Shown here piece after piece: positions 1-6,755 of a DNA stretch of 20,195 nucleotides. Numbering within the stretch: the first letter of the stretch is position 1; each line of letters begins with the position of its first letter. Origin of the DNA: Bacillota bacterium (lineage in GTDB: Bacteria; Bacillota; Clostridia; Christensenellales; Aristaeellaceae). Below the pieces are notes generated by a model, which worked only from the letters and a program-made list of their open reading frames with translations, searched no databases and was not told the DNA's origin. Both the position numbers and the translations under genes were made by a program. Location: contig WRGP01000238.1 in NCBI GenBank assembly GCA_009787135.1, forward strand, positions 1 through 20,195, given 5' to 3'.

Positions 1-333
1 ACCCTTTTCCGCCCCGCGGGGGGAAAGGTCGGAAAGATCCACCTCCACCGGCGGGAAGCCGTCGCTGTTTACGCGCACGAGCGTCCCGCCGCCGTTTGGC
101 AAGGCCGCCGCGATGGTGTCCATGTTGATGGACGCGGCCAGCACCCGTCCAGATTGATGGTCTGTATGATTTCCGCCAATCTCCGCCCTGCCAGGAGCGG
201 AAAAAAACCGCACGCCTGTTTGATTTGCGTATAGCTTCTCAAATCGGGCCGCCAGCCTTTCATACCGGGCCGCCTGCCTTACCTGTTCCTCCCGTCCATA
301 AAGCCTCTCCAAAGTTTCCGCTGAAAAGCGCAT
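1..333 (-). CDS. galK: Galactokinase, N-terminal part (runs off the left edge)
   Basis: Galactokinase phosphorylates galactose to galactose-1-phosphate with ATP, the first committed Leloir step, in the cytosol. Only the first 111 codons are inside the window; the frame is open through base 1. Residues about 46-60 read APGRAEIGGNHTDHQ, the galactokinase signature (GR-x-x-IG-x-x-HTD-x) that binds the sugar, followed by VLAASINMDTIAA, as usual in Firmicute GalK. The long N-terminal helical lead (about 40 residues) before the signature is typical of clostridial members. The ATG at 331-333 has an AGGAGG about seven bases upstream. It is divergent from galT, which uses the product of this enzyme. 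No oddity is visible; the ATP-binding GHMP motif lies outside the window. Confidence 0.92.
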   Translation of the reverse strand, partial: MRFSAETLERLYGREEQVRQAARYERLAARFEKLYANQTGVRFFSAPGRAEIGGNHTDHQSGRVLAASINMDTIAAALPNGGGTLVRVNSDGFPPVEVDLSDLSPRGAEKG

Positions 334-367
334 CACGGGGCCTCCTGTCTTTATTTCCTCACATAGT

Positions 368-396
368 ATTCTTTCATCATTAGCGATATTTGTCAA
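368..396 (-). promoter_or_regulatory. Predicted sigma-A promoter of galK
   Basis: Read on the minus strand, a perfect -35 TTGACA (391-396) is followed after 17 bases by AAGAAT (368-373), a 4/6 match to the -10 consensus. It lies about 35 bases upstream of the galK start codon. It does not overlap the galT promoter, so the two genes have separate divergent promoters. Confidence 0.6.
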
Positions 397-417
397 GGTG
401 AAGGCAACCATTTTCTA

Positions 418-446
418 TTGTGACGGCTGCTATATACCCTTATACT
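418..446 (+). promoter_or_regulatory. Predicted sigma-A promoter of galT
   Basis: TTGTGA (418-423), 17 bases, then TATACT (441-446). Transcription would start near 453. This lies downstream of the in-frame ATG at 398 and so excludes that ATG, leaving the ATG at 473 as the galT start. Confidence 0.65.
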
Positions 447-472
447 CTACATCGCGGAAAGGTGTGATCGTT

Positions 473-2026
473 ATGGCTGTTCAATCAGAAAGGGCTGTTC
501 TCGGCGCAATCGAAAGGCTCTTGGCCTTCACGCGGGTAAGCGGCCTGCTCAGCGCCGCCGATATGAACTTTGCCCGAAACCAACTGCTCTATGCCCTGCG
601 CCTGAGCGAGCCGATGCCGGAGATTCTTCCGAATGACACACCGCTTCCTCCCACGGCGGCGCCGATGCTTTCCGTGCTTGTGCAGGCGGCGGCGGAACGG
701 GGGCTCATAGACGACGACGCCTTTTCCCGCGAGCAGTTCTGCTCGCACCTGATGAACTTACTCACGCCGCCGCCTTCGCGCGTGCAGGCGCTCTATCGGG
801 CCAAGCTCGAAGCCGAAGGAGCCGAGAAAGCTACCGATTGGTTCTACGCCCTCTGCCGCGCCAACGGCTCCATTCACGCGGATGAAACCGCGCGCAACGT
901 CGCGTTCTCCGCCCCTTCTCCTTATGGCGCGATGGAGATCACCATCAACCTGTCCAAGCCCGAAAAGGATCCGCGGGAAATCGCGAAGCTCAAGACGGAA
1001 AAGGCGAGCGGCTATCCTCTCTGCATGCTCTGTGTTGAAAACGAAGGCTATGCGGGAAGGCCGGGGTATCCCTCGCACGAAACGCTTCGCACCGTGTCCG
1101 TTTCGCTGTGCGGTGAGGCTTGGCGGCTTCAGTATTCACCCTATGCTTACTATCCCGAACACTGCATCGCGTTGAACGAGCGCCATATTCCCATGTCCAT
1201 CAATCGCCGCAGCTTTTCGCTCTTGCTTGATTTTGTATCGCAATACCCGCACTATTTTATGGGCAGCAACGCGGACCTGCCGATCGTTGGCGGTTCCATC
1301 TTGCATCACGACCACTTTCAGGGCGGCAGGCATGTGTTCCCCATGGAGCTTGCCAAGCCCTATCAAACCGTTTCGCACCCCGCGTATCCCAGCGTCCTTA
1401 TCGAACTTGTCCGCTGGCCGATGACCTGCATACGCCTTACCTGCAAGGAACAAGAGCCGCTCATCCGTCTGGCGGACAGCCTGCTTACCGCCTGGCGCGG
1501 CTATGACGACGCATCGCAGGGCATTCTGCACGAGACGGAGGGTGAGCCGCACAACACCATCACGCCCATCGCGCGCAAGGCGCGCAATGGCGCGTATAGA
1601 CTGAGCCTCGTCCTGCGCAACAACCGAACCACAAAAGAACATCCGCTGGGTATCTTTCATCCGCATGGGGAACTCCACCATATCAAGAAAGAAAACATCG
1701 GCCTCATCGAGGTGATGGGCCTTTTTATCCTCCCCGGCCGTCTGCGGGAAGAGTTGGAAGACATCGCCGCTTACCTTACCGGCGGCCGGCCTCTTGTTCC
1801 GTTTGAAGAAAACGATCCGCTCTTCAAACATTATCCGTGGATTACGGCGCTTGTGCGCGCCCATGGCACCTCTCTCACGCCGGATGAGGCGCGCAGGGCC
1901 TTGACAGACGCCCTGGCGGACAAGTGCGTGGCTGTGCTGGAGCAGGCCGGCGTGTTCAAACCCACACGGGATGGCGACGCCGCACTCCTGCGCTTTCTGG
2001 CCACAACCGGCATTGCGGCAGGATAA
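473..2026 (+). CDS. galT: Galactose-1-phosphate uridylyltransferase, class II
   Basis: GalT exchanges UMP between UDP-glucose and galactose-1-phosphate, giving UDP-galactose and glucose-1-phosphate; it is cytosolic. The 517-residue product has the length and sequence of the class II (Firmicute-type) family, which is unlike the shorter E. coli enzyme. The block GGSILHHDHFQGGRH holds the HxH-type histidines of the HIT-like nucleotidyltransferase fold. It begins MAVQSERAVLGAIERLLAFTR, the usual class II N-terminus. An in-frame ATG at 398 would add 25 unlikely residues and lies upstream of the promoter, so I chose the ATG at 473, which has a GGAAAGGTG site before it. It pairs divergently with galK. 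After the stop there is only an A6T6 palindrome (2040-2051) shared with the convergent gene and no GC-rich terminator. Confidence 0.95.
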   Translation: MAVQSERAVLGAIERLLAFTRVSGLLSAADMNFARNQLLYALRLSEPMPEILPNDTPLPPTAAPMLSVLVQAAAERGLIDDDAFSREQFCSHLMNLLTPPPSRVQALYRAKLEAEGAEKATDWFYALCRANGSIHADETARNVAFSAPSPYGAMEITINLSKPEKDPREIAKLKTEKASGYPLCMLCVENEGYAGRPGYPSHETLRTVSVSLCGEAWRLQYSPYAYYPEHCIALNERHIPMSINRRSFSLLLDFVSQYPHYFMGSNADLPIVGGSILHHDHFQGGRHVFPMELAKPYQTVSHPAYPSVLIELVRWPMTCIRLTCKEQEPLIRLADSLLTAWRGYDDASQGILHETEGEPHNTITPIARKARNGAYRLSLVLRNNRTTKEHPLGIFHPHGELHHIKKENIGLIEVMGLFILPGRLREELEDIAAYLTGGRPLVPFEENDPLFKHYPWITALVRAHGTSLTPDEARRALTDALADKCVAVLEQAGVFKPTRDGDAALLRFLATTGIAAG

Positions 2027-2049
2027 AAGCGCCCTCCACAAAAAATTTT

Positions 2050-2757
2050 TTAATAAGAAGGTATTTGGCTAATACCCTGTGTATCGGCGGATTGCTTGGC
2101 CTCCAACTCCGCCACCCATTCAGGCTTTGGCGCGTGCATCGCCTCAATCAGCCAATCGACAAACCGGACGGCCGTACCCTGGTTTCCGCTGTATGCCATC
2201 ACACAGATCACCAAATCGCGGTTATCAACACCCCGGTCCATAAGCCCATACAGGGACTCCGCGGGTATGCCGCATATGCCCCGGCCGCCGCCTTCCACAG
2301 CAACGGCGCACCGGCCCGCATCAATCCCCCTCAGGTCTATCTCACCGCTGTCAATCGCACCGTCCAGGTTCAAAAACACACCCTCGCCCTTCAGGGCGTC
2401 AAAGCGCTCAGCCGTGAGAAGATAGACGTCTCCCTCGCCCGCGCCAATGTACGTCGATATCTGGACACTCCCATAGTAATTATCTTCGCCTGTGTAGACA
2501 ATTGAAACGCAGGCCGCGTCCTCCAATTGCGGATACATTGCCAGAATTTGTTCGCGAATCCACTTTGTCGTCTCATCCGGCAGGCTGTAGGTGACGAAGT
2601 AGACATCCAGCCGCTTATCCTTAGGCGCGCGGTAGGCTGTGGACGAATAGATCAGATTCCACCCAAAGATCGCGAACACAGCCAGCAGCGCGTACTTCCA
2701 AAGGCTGTATGTGAAGTGGTTGCGTATGCGTTCCTTTGTAATGCGTGTGTCATACAT
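2050..2757 (-). CDS. Membrane-anchored protein of unknown function, coupled to lysS
   Basis: I do not recognise this 235-residue protein. It has a basic, cytoplasmic N-terminus (about 1-17), one hydrophobic segment (about 18-38, KYALLAVFAIFGWNLIY) and then a soluble, mostly acidic domain expected to be outside the membrane. There is no lipobox and no second helix. The outside domain contains alternating strands and helices around EGDVYLLTAERFDALKGEG, which loosely recalls a periplasmic substrate-binding fold; that is only an impression. Its ATG follows the lysS stop codon by a single base and has no clear ribosome binding site, so its translation is probably coupled to lysS. It is the last gene of the greA-lysS transcript and converges on galT. 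Confidence 0.75.
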   Translation of the reverse strand: MYDTRITKERIRNHFTYSLWKYALLAVFAIFGWNLIYSSTAYRAPKDKRLDVYFVTYSLPDETTKWIREQILAMYPQLEDAACVSIVYTGEDNYYGSVQISTYIGAGEGDVYLLTAERFDALKGEGVFLNLDGAIDSGEIDLRGIDAGRCAVAVEGGGRGICGIPAESLYGLMDRGVDNRDLVICVMAYSGNQGTAVRFVDWLIEAMHAPKPEWVAELEAKQSADTQGISQIPSY

Positions 2758-2758
2758 G

Positions 2759-4237
2759 TCAGTTCTTCGGCTTCATTGTGGGGAACAGCAGCACGTCACG
2801 GATGGTGGCGCTGTCGGTGAGCAGCATGACCAGGCGGTCCACGCCGATGCCGATTCCCCCCGTGGGCGGCATGCCGTACTCAAGCGACTCACAGAACTCC
2901 TCGTCGATCACCATGGCCTCCTCATCGCCATTGGCCCGCTCCATCGCCTGCTGCATAAAGCGCTCGCGCTGGTCCACCGGGTCGTTTAGCTCAGAGAACG
3001 CGTTGGCGTATTCATGCCCGGCGATGAACAATTCAAAACGCTCGGTGATGCCCGGGCAGCCCGGCTTCTTCTTGGCGAGCGGTGAAATCTCGATGGGATA
3101 GTCCGTGATGAACACGGGCTGGATCAGCTTGTCCTCCACGAACGCGTCAAACGCGGCGGCCAGCACCTGGCCCTTCGACATACGCTTGTTCTCCATGGGC
3201 AGGTGCATAGTCTTCGCCAGCGCGTGCGCTTCTTCTTCGCTCTCGCACGCGAGAAAGTCCGCGCCCGTGTATTGCCTGACCGCGCCGTTCATACTCATGC
3301 GGCGAAACGGCGGCATGAGTTCAATTTCATGTCCCTGGTAGGTGACCTTTGTCGTACCAAGCACGGCCTTCGCGCAGTGGGCGATGACCCCCTCCGCGAT
3401 CTCCATCATGCCGTCCATGTTCGTATACGCCTGGTACAGCTCCATCATGGTGAACTCCGGATTGTGCATGGCGTCCATGCCCTCGTTGCGGAAGCAACGG
3501 CTGATTTCATACACGCGCTCCAGCCCGCCGACGATCAGCTGCTTAAGCCGAAGCTCCAGCGCGATACGAAGGTACATATCAAAATCCAGCGCGTTATGGT
3601 GTGTCAAAAACGGGCGCGCGTGACCGCCGCTGGCAACGGTGTTAAGGACAGGGGTCTCCACTTCCAAGAAGCCAAGACCATCGAAGTACCGCCGCATCTC
3701 GCTGATGATCCGGCTCCGCTTGATAAACGTCTCCCGCACCTCTGGGTTTACGATCAGGTCCACCGGGCGCTGGCGATAGCGAAGGTCCGGATCCTTGAGA
3801 CCGTGGAACTTCTCCGGCAGCACCTTGAGCGACTTGGAGAGCAGCGTCACCCGCTCGGCATGGATGGACACCTCGCCCGTCTTGGTTTTGAACACCTTGC
3901 CTGAAACGCCAAGGATATCGCCGATATCCATCTGCTTAAACCGCACGTAGGCCTCCTCGCCGATGTCTTCGCGGCGGACATAGGCCTGTATCATGCCGTC
4001 CCGGTCCAGCAGGTTCAGGAAGCTCGCCTTGCCCATAACGCGCCTTGACATCATGCGGCCGGCAACGCTGACGGTTTGCTCCGCCAGCGCGTCATACCGC
4101 GCGACAATGTCTGTGCTATGGCTCCCTTGGTCAAAGCGCGTGATCAGAAACGGATCAAAACCCTCCGCCTGAAGGTCTTTCAGCTTCTCTCGCCGTATCG
4201 TTTCCTGTTCGCTGAGCGACGTGAACCTGTCGTCCAT
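2759..4237 (-). CDS. lysS: Lysyl-tRNA synthetase, class II
   Basis: LysRS charges tRNA-Lys with lysine using ATP. The 492-residue product has the full family length and both domains. An N-terminal OB-fold anticodon-binding domain covers about residues 50-150. A class II catalytic core follows with motif 2 (RCFRNEGMDAMHNPEFTMME) and motif 3 (GIGIGVDRLVML) near the C-terminus, ending LLFPTMKP as usual. The ATG is preceded by AAGGAGG seven bases upstream, placed directly after the greA stop codon 17 bases away, so the two genes form one transcript. No sign of damage. Confidence 0.97.
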   Translation of the reverse strand: MDDRFTSLSEQETIRREKLKDLQAEGFDPFLITRFDQGSHSTDIVARYDALAEQTVSVAGRMMSRRVMGKASFLNLLDRDGMIQAYVRREDIGEEAYVRFKQMDIGDILGVSGKVFKTKTGEVSIHAERVTLLSKSLKVLPEKFHGLKDPDLRYRQRPVDLIVNPEVRETFIKRSRIISEMRRYFDGLGFLEVETPVLNTVASGGHARPFLTHHNALDFDMYLRIALELRLKQLIVGGLERVYEISRCFRNEGMDAMHNPEFTMMELYQAYTNMDGMMEIAEGVIAHCAKAVLGTTKVTYQGHEIELMPPFRRMSMNGAVRQYTGADFLACESEEEAHALAKTMHLPMENKRMSKGQVLAAAFDAFVEDKLIQPVFITDYPIEISPLAKKKPGCPGITERFELFIAGHEYANAFSELNDPVDQRERFMQQAMERANGDEEAMVIDEEFCESLEYGMPPTGGIGIGVDRLVMLLTDSATIRDVLLFPTMKPKN

Positions 4238-4254
4238 GGCGCTTCCTCCTTCGT

Positions 4255-4746
4255 TTAGTCTCTTCGGATCTCCAGAATTTTCAGCGTGCGGATGCCATCC
4301 GGGATGGCGAAGGAGATTTCCGCGTCTTTTTTCGCGCCCATCAGCGCCGCGCCGACCGGCGATTCGTTGGAAATCTTGCCTGAGATAGGATCCGCCTCCG
4401 TCGCGCCGACAATGGCGTACTCCATCTCACGGCCCGCGTCAATGTCCTTCACGCGAACGACGCAGCCGACGTTGACCTCGTCGGTAGACACCTCGCTGCC
4501 GTCAATCACGATGGCATTGCGGATCATATTCTCAAGCTGGCTAATCTGCCCCTCTATGCGCGCCTGCTCGTTTTTCGCCTCATCATACTCGGCATTCTCG
4601 CTCAGGTCGCCAAAGGATATCGCCGTCTTGATCTGCTCCGCAATCTCCTTGCGCTTGACCACTTTTAAGTGGTTTAGCTCCTCTTCCAGCCTGGCCAGTC
4701 CATCCGCCGAAATGACGGGGCGGCCCTTCGTACCCGCTTCAGCCAT
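4255..4746 (-). CDS. greA: Transcription elongation factor GreA
   Basis: GreA enters the secondary channel of RNA polymerase and stimulates cleavage of backtracked RNA. The 163 residues match the family length. The N-terminal coiled coil carries the acidic tip GDLSENAEYDEAKNEQ (about 46-61) that positions the catalytic Mg ion. The C-terminal FKBP-like domain contains ISNESPVGAALMG, a GreA hallmark. The start ATG has AAGGAG about ten bases upstream. It is the first gene of greA-lysS and has an unusually perfect promoter. Confidence 0.96.
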   Translation of the reverse strand: MAEAGTKGRPVISADGLARLEEELNHLKVVKRKEIAEQIKTAISFGDLSENAEYDEAKNEQARIEGQISQLENMIRNAIVIDGSEVSTDEVNVGCVVRVKDIDAGREMEYAIVGATEADPISGKISNESPVGAALMGAKKDAEISFAIPDGIRTLKILEIRRD

Positions 4747-4842
4747 ATTTCATACGCTCCTTGCATTTTGGTTCGCAATATATTCGCCATATAGAAAATG
4801 ACACCGCGCAAAAACGCACAGTGCTCCTTTTCCAGATTTATT

Positions 4843-4871
4843 ATTATAAGAGGATGGAGGCTTTTTGTCAA
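4843..4871 (-). promoter_or_regulatory. Consensus sigma-A promoter of the greA-lysS operon
   Basis: On the minus strand this is TTGACA (4866-4871), exactly 17 bases, then TATAAT (4843-4848): a 12/12 consensus match with optimal spacing. It leaves a 5' leader of roughly 90 bases before greA. I saw no riboswitch-like structure in that leader. Confidence 0.85.
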
Positions 4872-5077
4872 TGGCGTTTTGATTTTTTCTGCGATTCGGA
4901 TTTTTGGATTTTACGCGAATTTCAGGCTTTTTACGAGACTTTTTACGCGATACCCCACGCCGTCGCACGGCTGGAAAGGCTGTAGAGATTCAGCCCACTT
5001 CTGATTTTTTCCCCTTCATGGGACGGAAACACACAAAAGCTTTCTGTTGCTATTCTAAAGAAATATCGCATTTTTTA
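4872..5077. other. Intergenic stretch with no gene seen
   Basis: Together with the flanking promoters this makes about 400 bases between greA and the next gene without coding evidence. The short open frames here have no ribosome binding site and no recognisable protein. The stretch is AT-rich compared with the greA side. I see no tRNA, clear hairpin terminator or repeat in it. Confidence 0.5.
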
Positions 5078-5106
5078 TTGAAAAACAGGCGATATCCTGC
5101 TATACT
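5078..5106 (+). promoter_or_regulatory. Predicted sigma-A promoter of the 5147 membrane protein gene
   Basis: TTGAAA (5078-5083), 17 bases, then TATACT (5101-5106). Transcription would begin near 5113, about 35 bases before the first in-frame ATG of the downstream gene. Confidence 0.6.
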
Positions 5107-5146
5107 GGCTATGCAACGCGCGATTTCGTTATTAGATGGCTGAACG

Positions 5147-5722
5147 ATGGCGAACTGGCAAATGGAGATGATTTATATACTGTGGGTTTTTAGGATGAAA
5201 GACAGAAAATATATGAAATTTATGCTTTTTTGTACTGCGCTTTGGTTAGTTTTGCTAATCTGTCTTTTTTCAATACCCTTTCCGTTTGTTAGCGGTCATT
5301 ACTCGCCCACGTGTATACTTGTAACAGAGCAAGTAAATGGCCCGAATGCTCGTGTATTGAAAGGTGCTAAAGAACTAAGAAATGCGATACCTGTGCCACA
5401 TCCAGAAGATTTGAATACAGATGAAATTGAAATGGTAGGCAATTCTATTTATGAATCGTTAAAAGATGCATTCTACTTTAGATTTAGCTATGTGATTACA
5501 GGAAAATATATAGAGCTCACAACCCGGTATCAGAATGCAGGTTTCGGCACTATTCCTGTTTTTCAAGTCGATACGGTCACGCCCGTTGGTCCATTGGAAA
5601 GTTGGCTTCAAGTAAAGTTTGGCACTGCAAACATATACTTTCTATGTATTATATTTTGGATATTTCCATTCTGGGTTGTCTATCTTTGTTTCTTGCTTTT
5701 AAGAAAAGATAAGAAGATATAA
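5147..5722 (+). CDS. Unrecognised two-helix membrane protein
   Basis: I do not recognise this protein (up to 191 residues). It has one hydrophobic segment near the N-terminus (about 25-46, FCTALWLVLLICLFSIPFPF) and one near the C-terminus (about 162-185, YFLCIIFWIFPFWVVYLCFL). Between them is a polar region of roughly 115 residues that is probably outside the cell, and the tail KDKKI is basic. Start choice is uncertain: ATGs at 5147, 5162, 5195 (MKDRKYMKFML) and 5213 are in frame and none has a good ribosome binding site. The one at 5195 gives the most natural basic N-terminus before the first helix. The gene is AT-rich compared with both neighbours, suggesting transfer, but it has a credible promoter, so it is probably expressed. 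Confidence 0.6.
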   Translation: MANWQMEMIYILWVFRMKDRKYMKFMLFCTALWLVLLICLFSIPFPFVSGHYSPTCILVTEQVNGPNARVLKGAKELRNAIPVPHPEDLNTDEIEMVGNSIYESLKDAFYFRFSYVITGKYIELTTRYQNAGFGTIPVFQVDTVTPVGPLESWLQVKFGTANIYFLCIIFWIFPFWVVYLCFLLLRKDKKI

Positions 5723-5886
5723 TAAGCATGACACGGAGAGAAATTATCAATAGTGTATGTTGAGGGTAAAACATTATTTCAGTGTATTCATATAAAAATA
5801 GTATGTTTAATGCGCTCCCCCACACGTATGCCAACACAAACAATAATTTTTTTGCGGCCCAGCCGTGAGGGTGAGCCGATTGCTAT

Positions 5887-6096
5887 TCAATCATTCACTT
5901 CAAACCCTTGATTCTCAATCTCCAGCTTAATTTTGTCAATGGACGCTTTGCCGGAATCATGCTCGACCGTCACGGTTTTGGCGGATAAATCCACCGCCAC
6001 AGCGGAGACGCCGTTCAGTGCCCCGACCGCTTTCGTAATCGTATTCACGCAATGCTCGCAGAACATATCGTCCACCGCCAATACTGTTTTTGTCAT
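5887..6096 (-). CDS. copZ: CopZ-like copper chaperone (HMA domain)
   Basis: A 69-residue single HMA domain of the ferredoxin-like fold. The metal-binding loop reads DMFCEHC, matching the GMxCxxC pattern apart from D for G, so two cysteines would bind Cu+. The rest (VNTITKAVGALNGVSAVAVDL, KIKLEIENQGFEV) follows the family strand-helix pattern. CopZ proteins carry cytosolic Cu+ to the ATPase or to a regulator. I start at the ATG at 6096, which has AGGAGG eight bases upstream. An upstream ATG at 6117, overlapping the lipoprotein stop (ATGA), would add seven residues but lacks its own site. It is the last gene of the copper operon. Confidence 0.85.
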   Translation of the reverse strand: MTKTVLAVDDMFCEHCVNTITKAVGALNGVSAVAVDLSAKTVTVEHDSGKASIDKIKLEIENQGFEVND

Positions 6097-6113
6097 TTCG
6101 ACTGCCTCCTGTT

Positions 6114-6755
6114 TCATTTTAAAGTAACGGGTTTTAAAAATTTATAGACCTGTACTTCCTTGCCATCCTGCATGACAGGCACTTGTGCGTATAGCCAGCC
6201 ATCCACATTTTCAGGATCGACGCCTGCCGCGATCAGCGGTTCAGGGTTCAGGACAAACACAATGTCTTTATCGTTTGTGGTGATGTCCTTTGCCCATTCA
6301 AACATAGCGCCGTTCAAATCAATGTTATAGTGATCCATTTCCGCATGATAGCCTACATATTTTCTCAGAGCGCCGACATTAACCGCAAACTGATCTATTG
6401 CTGAATCTTTTACGTTTTGGTTCGGCATATCAAAACCGGGCGAACTGAAATACATGCTGTCCTTTCCGGGATTGATGGTATGTTCCCCGGCGTTTTCGAG
6501 CTTTGACAAATCCGCTCCGGCAGCGACAAAGGGCGCGGCGTCCACCGCCATTCCGACGCTCCTATTATCAAAGAAGAACCAAGCGGTTTCGTCGGGCGCA
6601 GTCAGACTCCAACGGTTAGGCGCATATTCCTCGGCGGCAAGCACCTCCATCACATCGCCGAAAGCGCGAACCGCGTCCTTTTGCACCACATCCAGTGAGG
6701 AACACGCTGTCAGCAGCGTTAACAGCGGTATCCAAATTAAAAAAGTCTTTTTCAT
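6114..6755 (-). CDS. Unknown lipoprotein in the copper operon
   Basis: A 213-residue predicted lipoprotein. The N-terminus MKKTFLIWIPLLTLLTAC is a signal peptide with lipobox LLTAC, so Cys18 should be lipidated and the protein held on the outer face of the membrane. The mature part is soluble, acidic, has no further cysteines that I can see, and includes NRWSLTAPDETAWFFFDN, DMDHY-like Met/His spots (YHAEMDHYN) and a C-terminal VFVLNPEPLIAAGVDPENV segment. I do not recognise a family. Its ATG overlaps the copA stop (ATGA), with AAGGGAGA upstream, so it is translated as part of the operon. A role in extracellular copper sensing, binding or delivery is inferred from position only. Confidence 0.8.
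   Translation of the reverse strand: MKKTFLIWIPLLTLLTACSSLDVVQKDAVRAFGDVMEVLAAEEYAPNRWSLTAPDETAWFFFDNRSVGMAVDAAPFVAAGADLSKLENAGEHTINPGKDSMYFSSPGFDMPNQNVKDSAIDQFAVNVGALRKYVGYHAEMDHYNIDLNGAMFEWAKDITTNDKDIVFVLNPEPLIAAGVDPENVDGWLYAQVPVMQDGKEVQVYKFLKPVTLK

Noticed and set aside
398..472. Upstream ATG that would lengthen galT by 25 residues
   Set aside because: The predicted promoter lies inside this stretch and the extra residues do not look like class II GalT; the ATG at 473 has the ribosome binding site.
1136..2041. A 301-codon open frame antisense to galT
   Set aside because: It lies wholly within galT on the other strand, has no ribosome binding site and encodes no recognisable motif; GC-rich coding DNA often gives such shadows.
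5649..5843. A 64-codon minus-strand frame at the end of the 5147 gene
   Set aside because: It mostly runs antisense to a predicted membrane helix, has no ribosome binding site, and its hydrophobic character is explained by that overlap.
5830..5886. A terminator between the 5147 gene and the copper operon
   Set aside because: The T-run lies on the wrong side of the GC-rich stretch for either strand, and the stem does not pair well.
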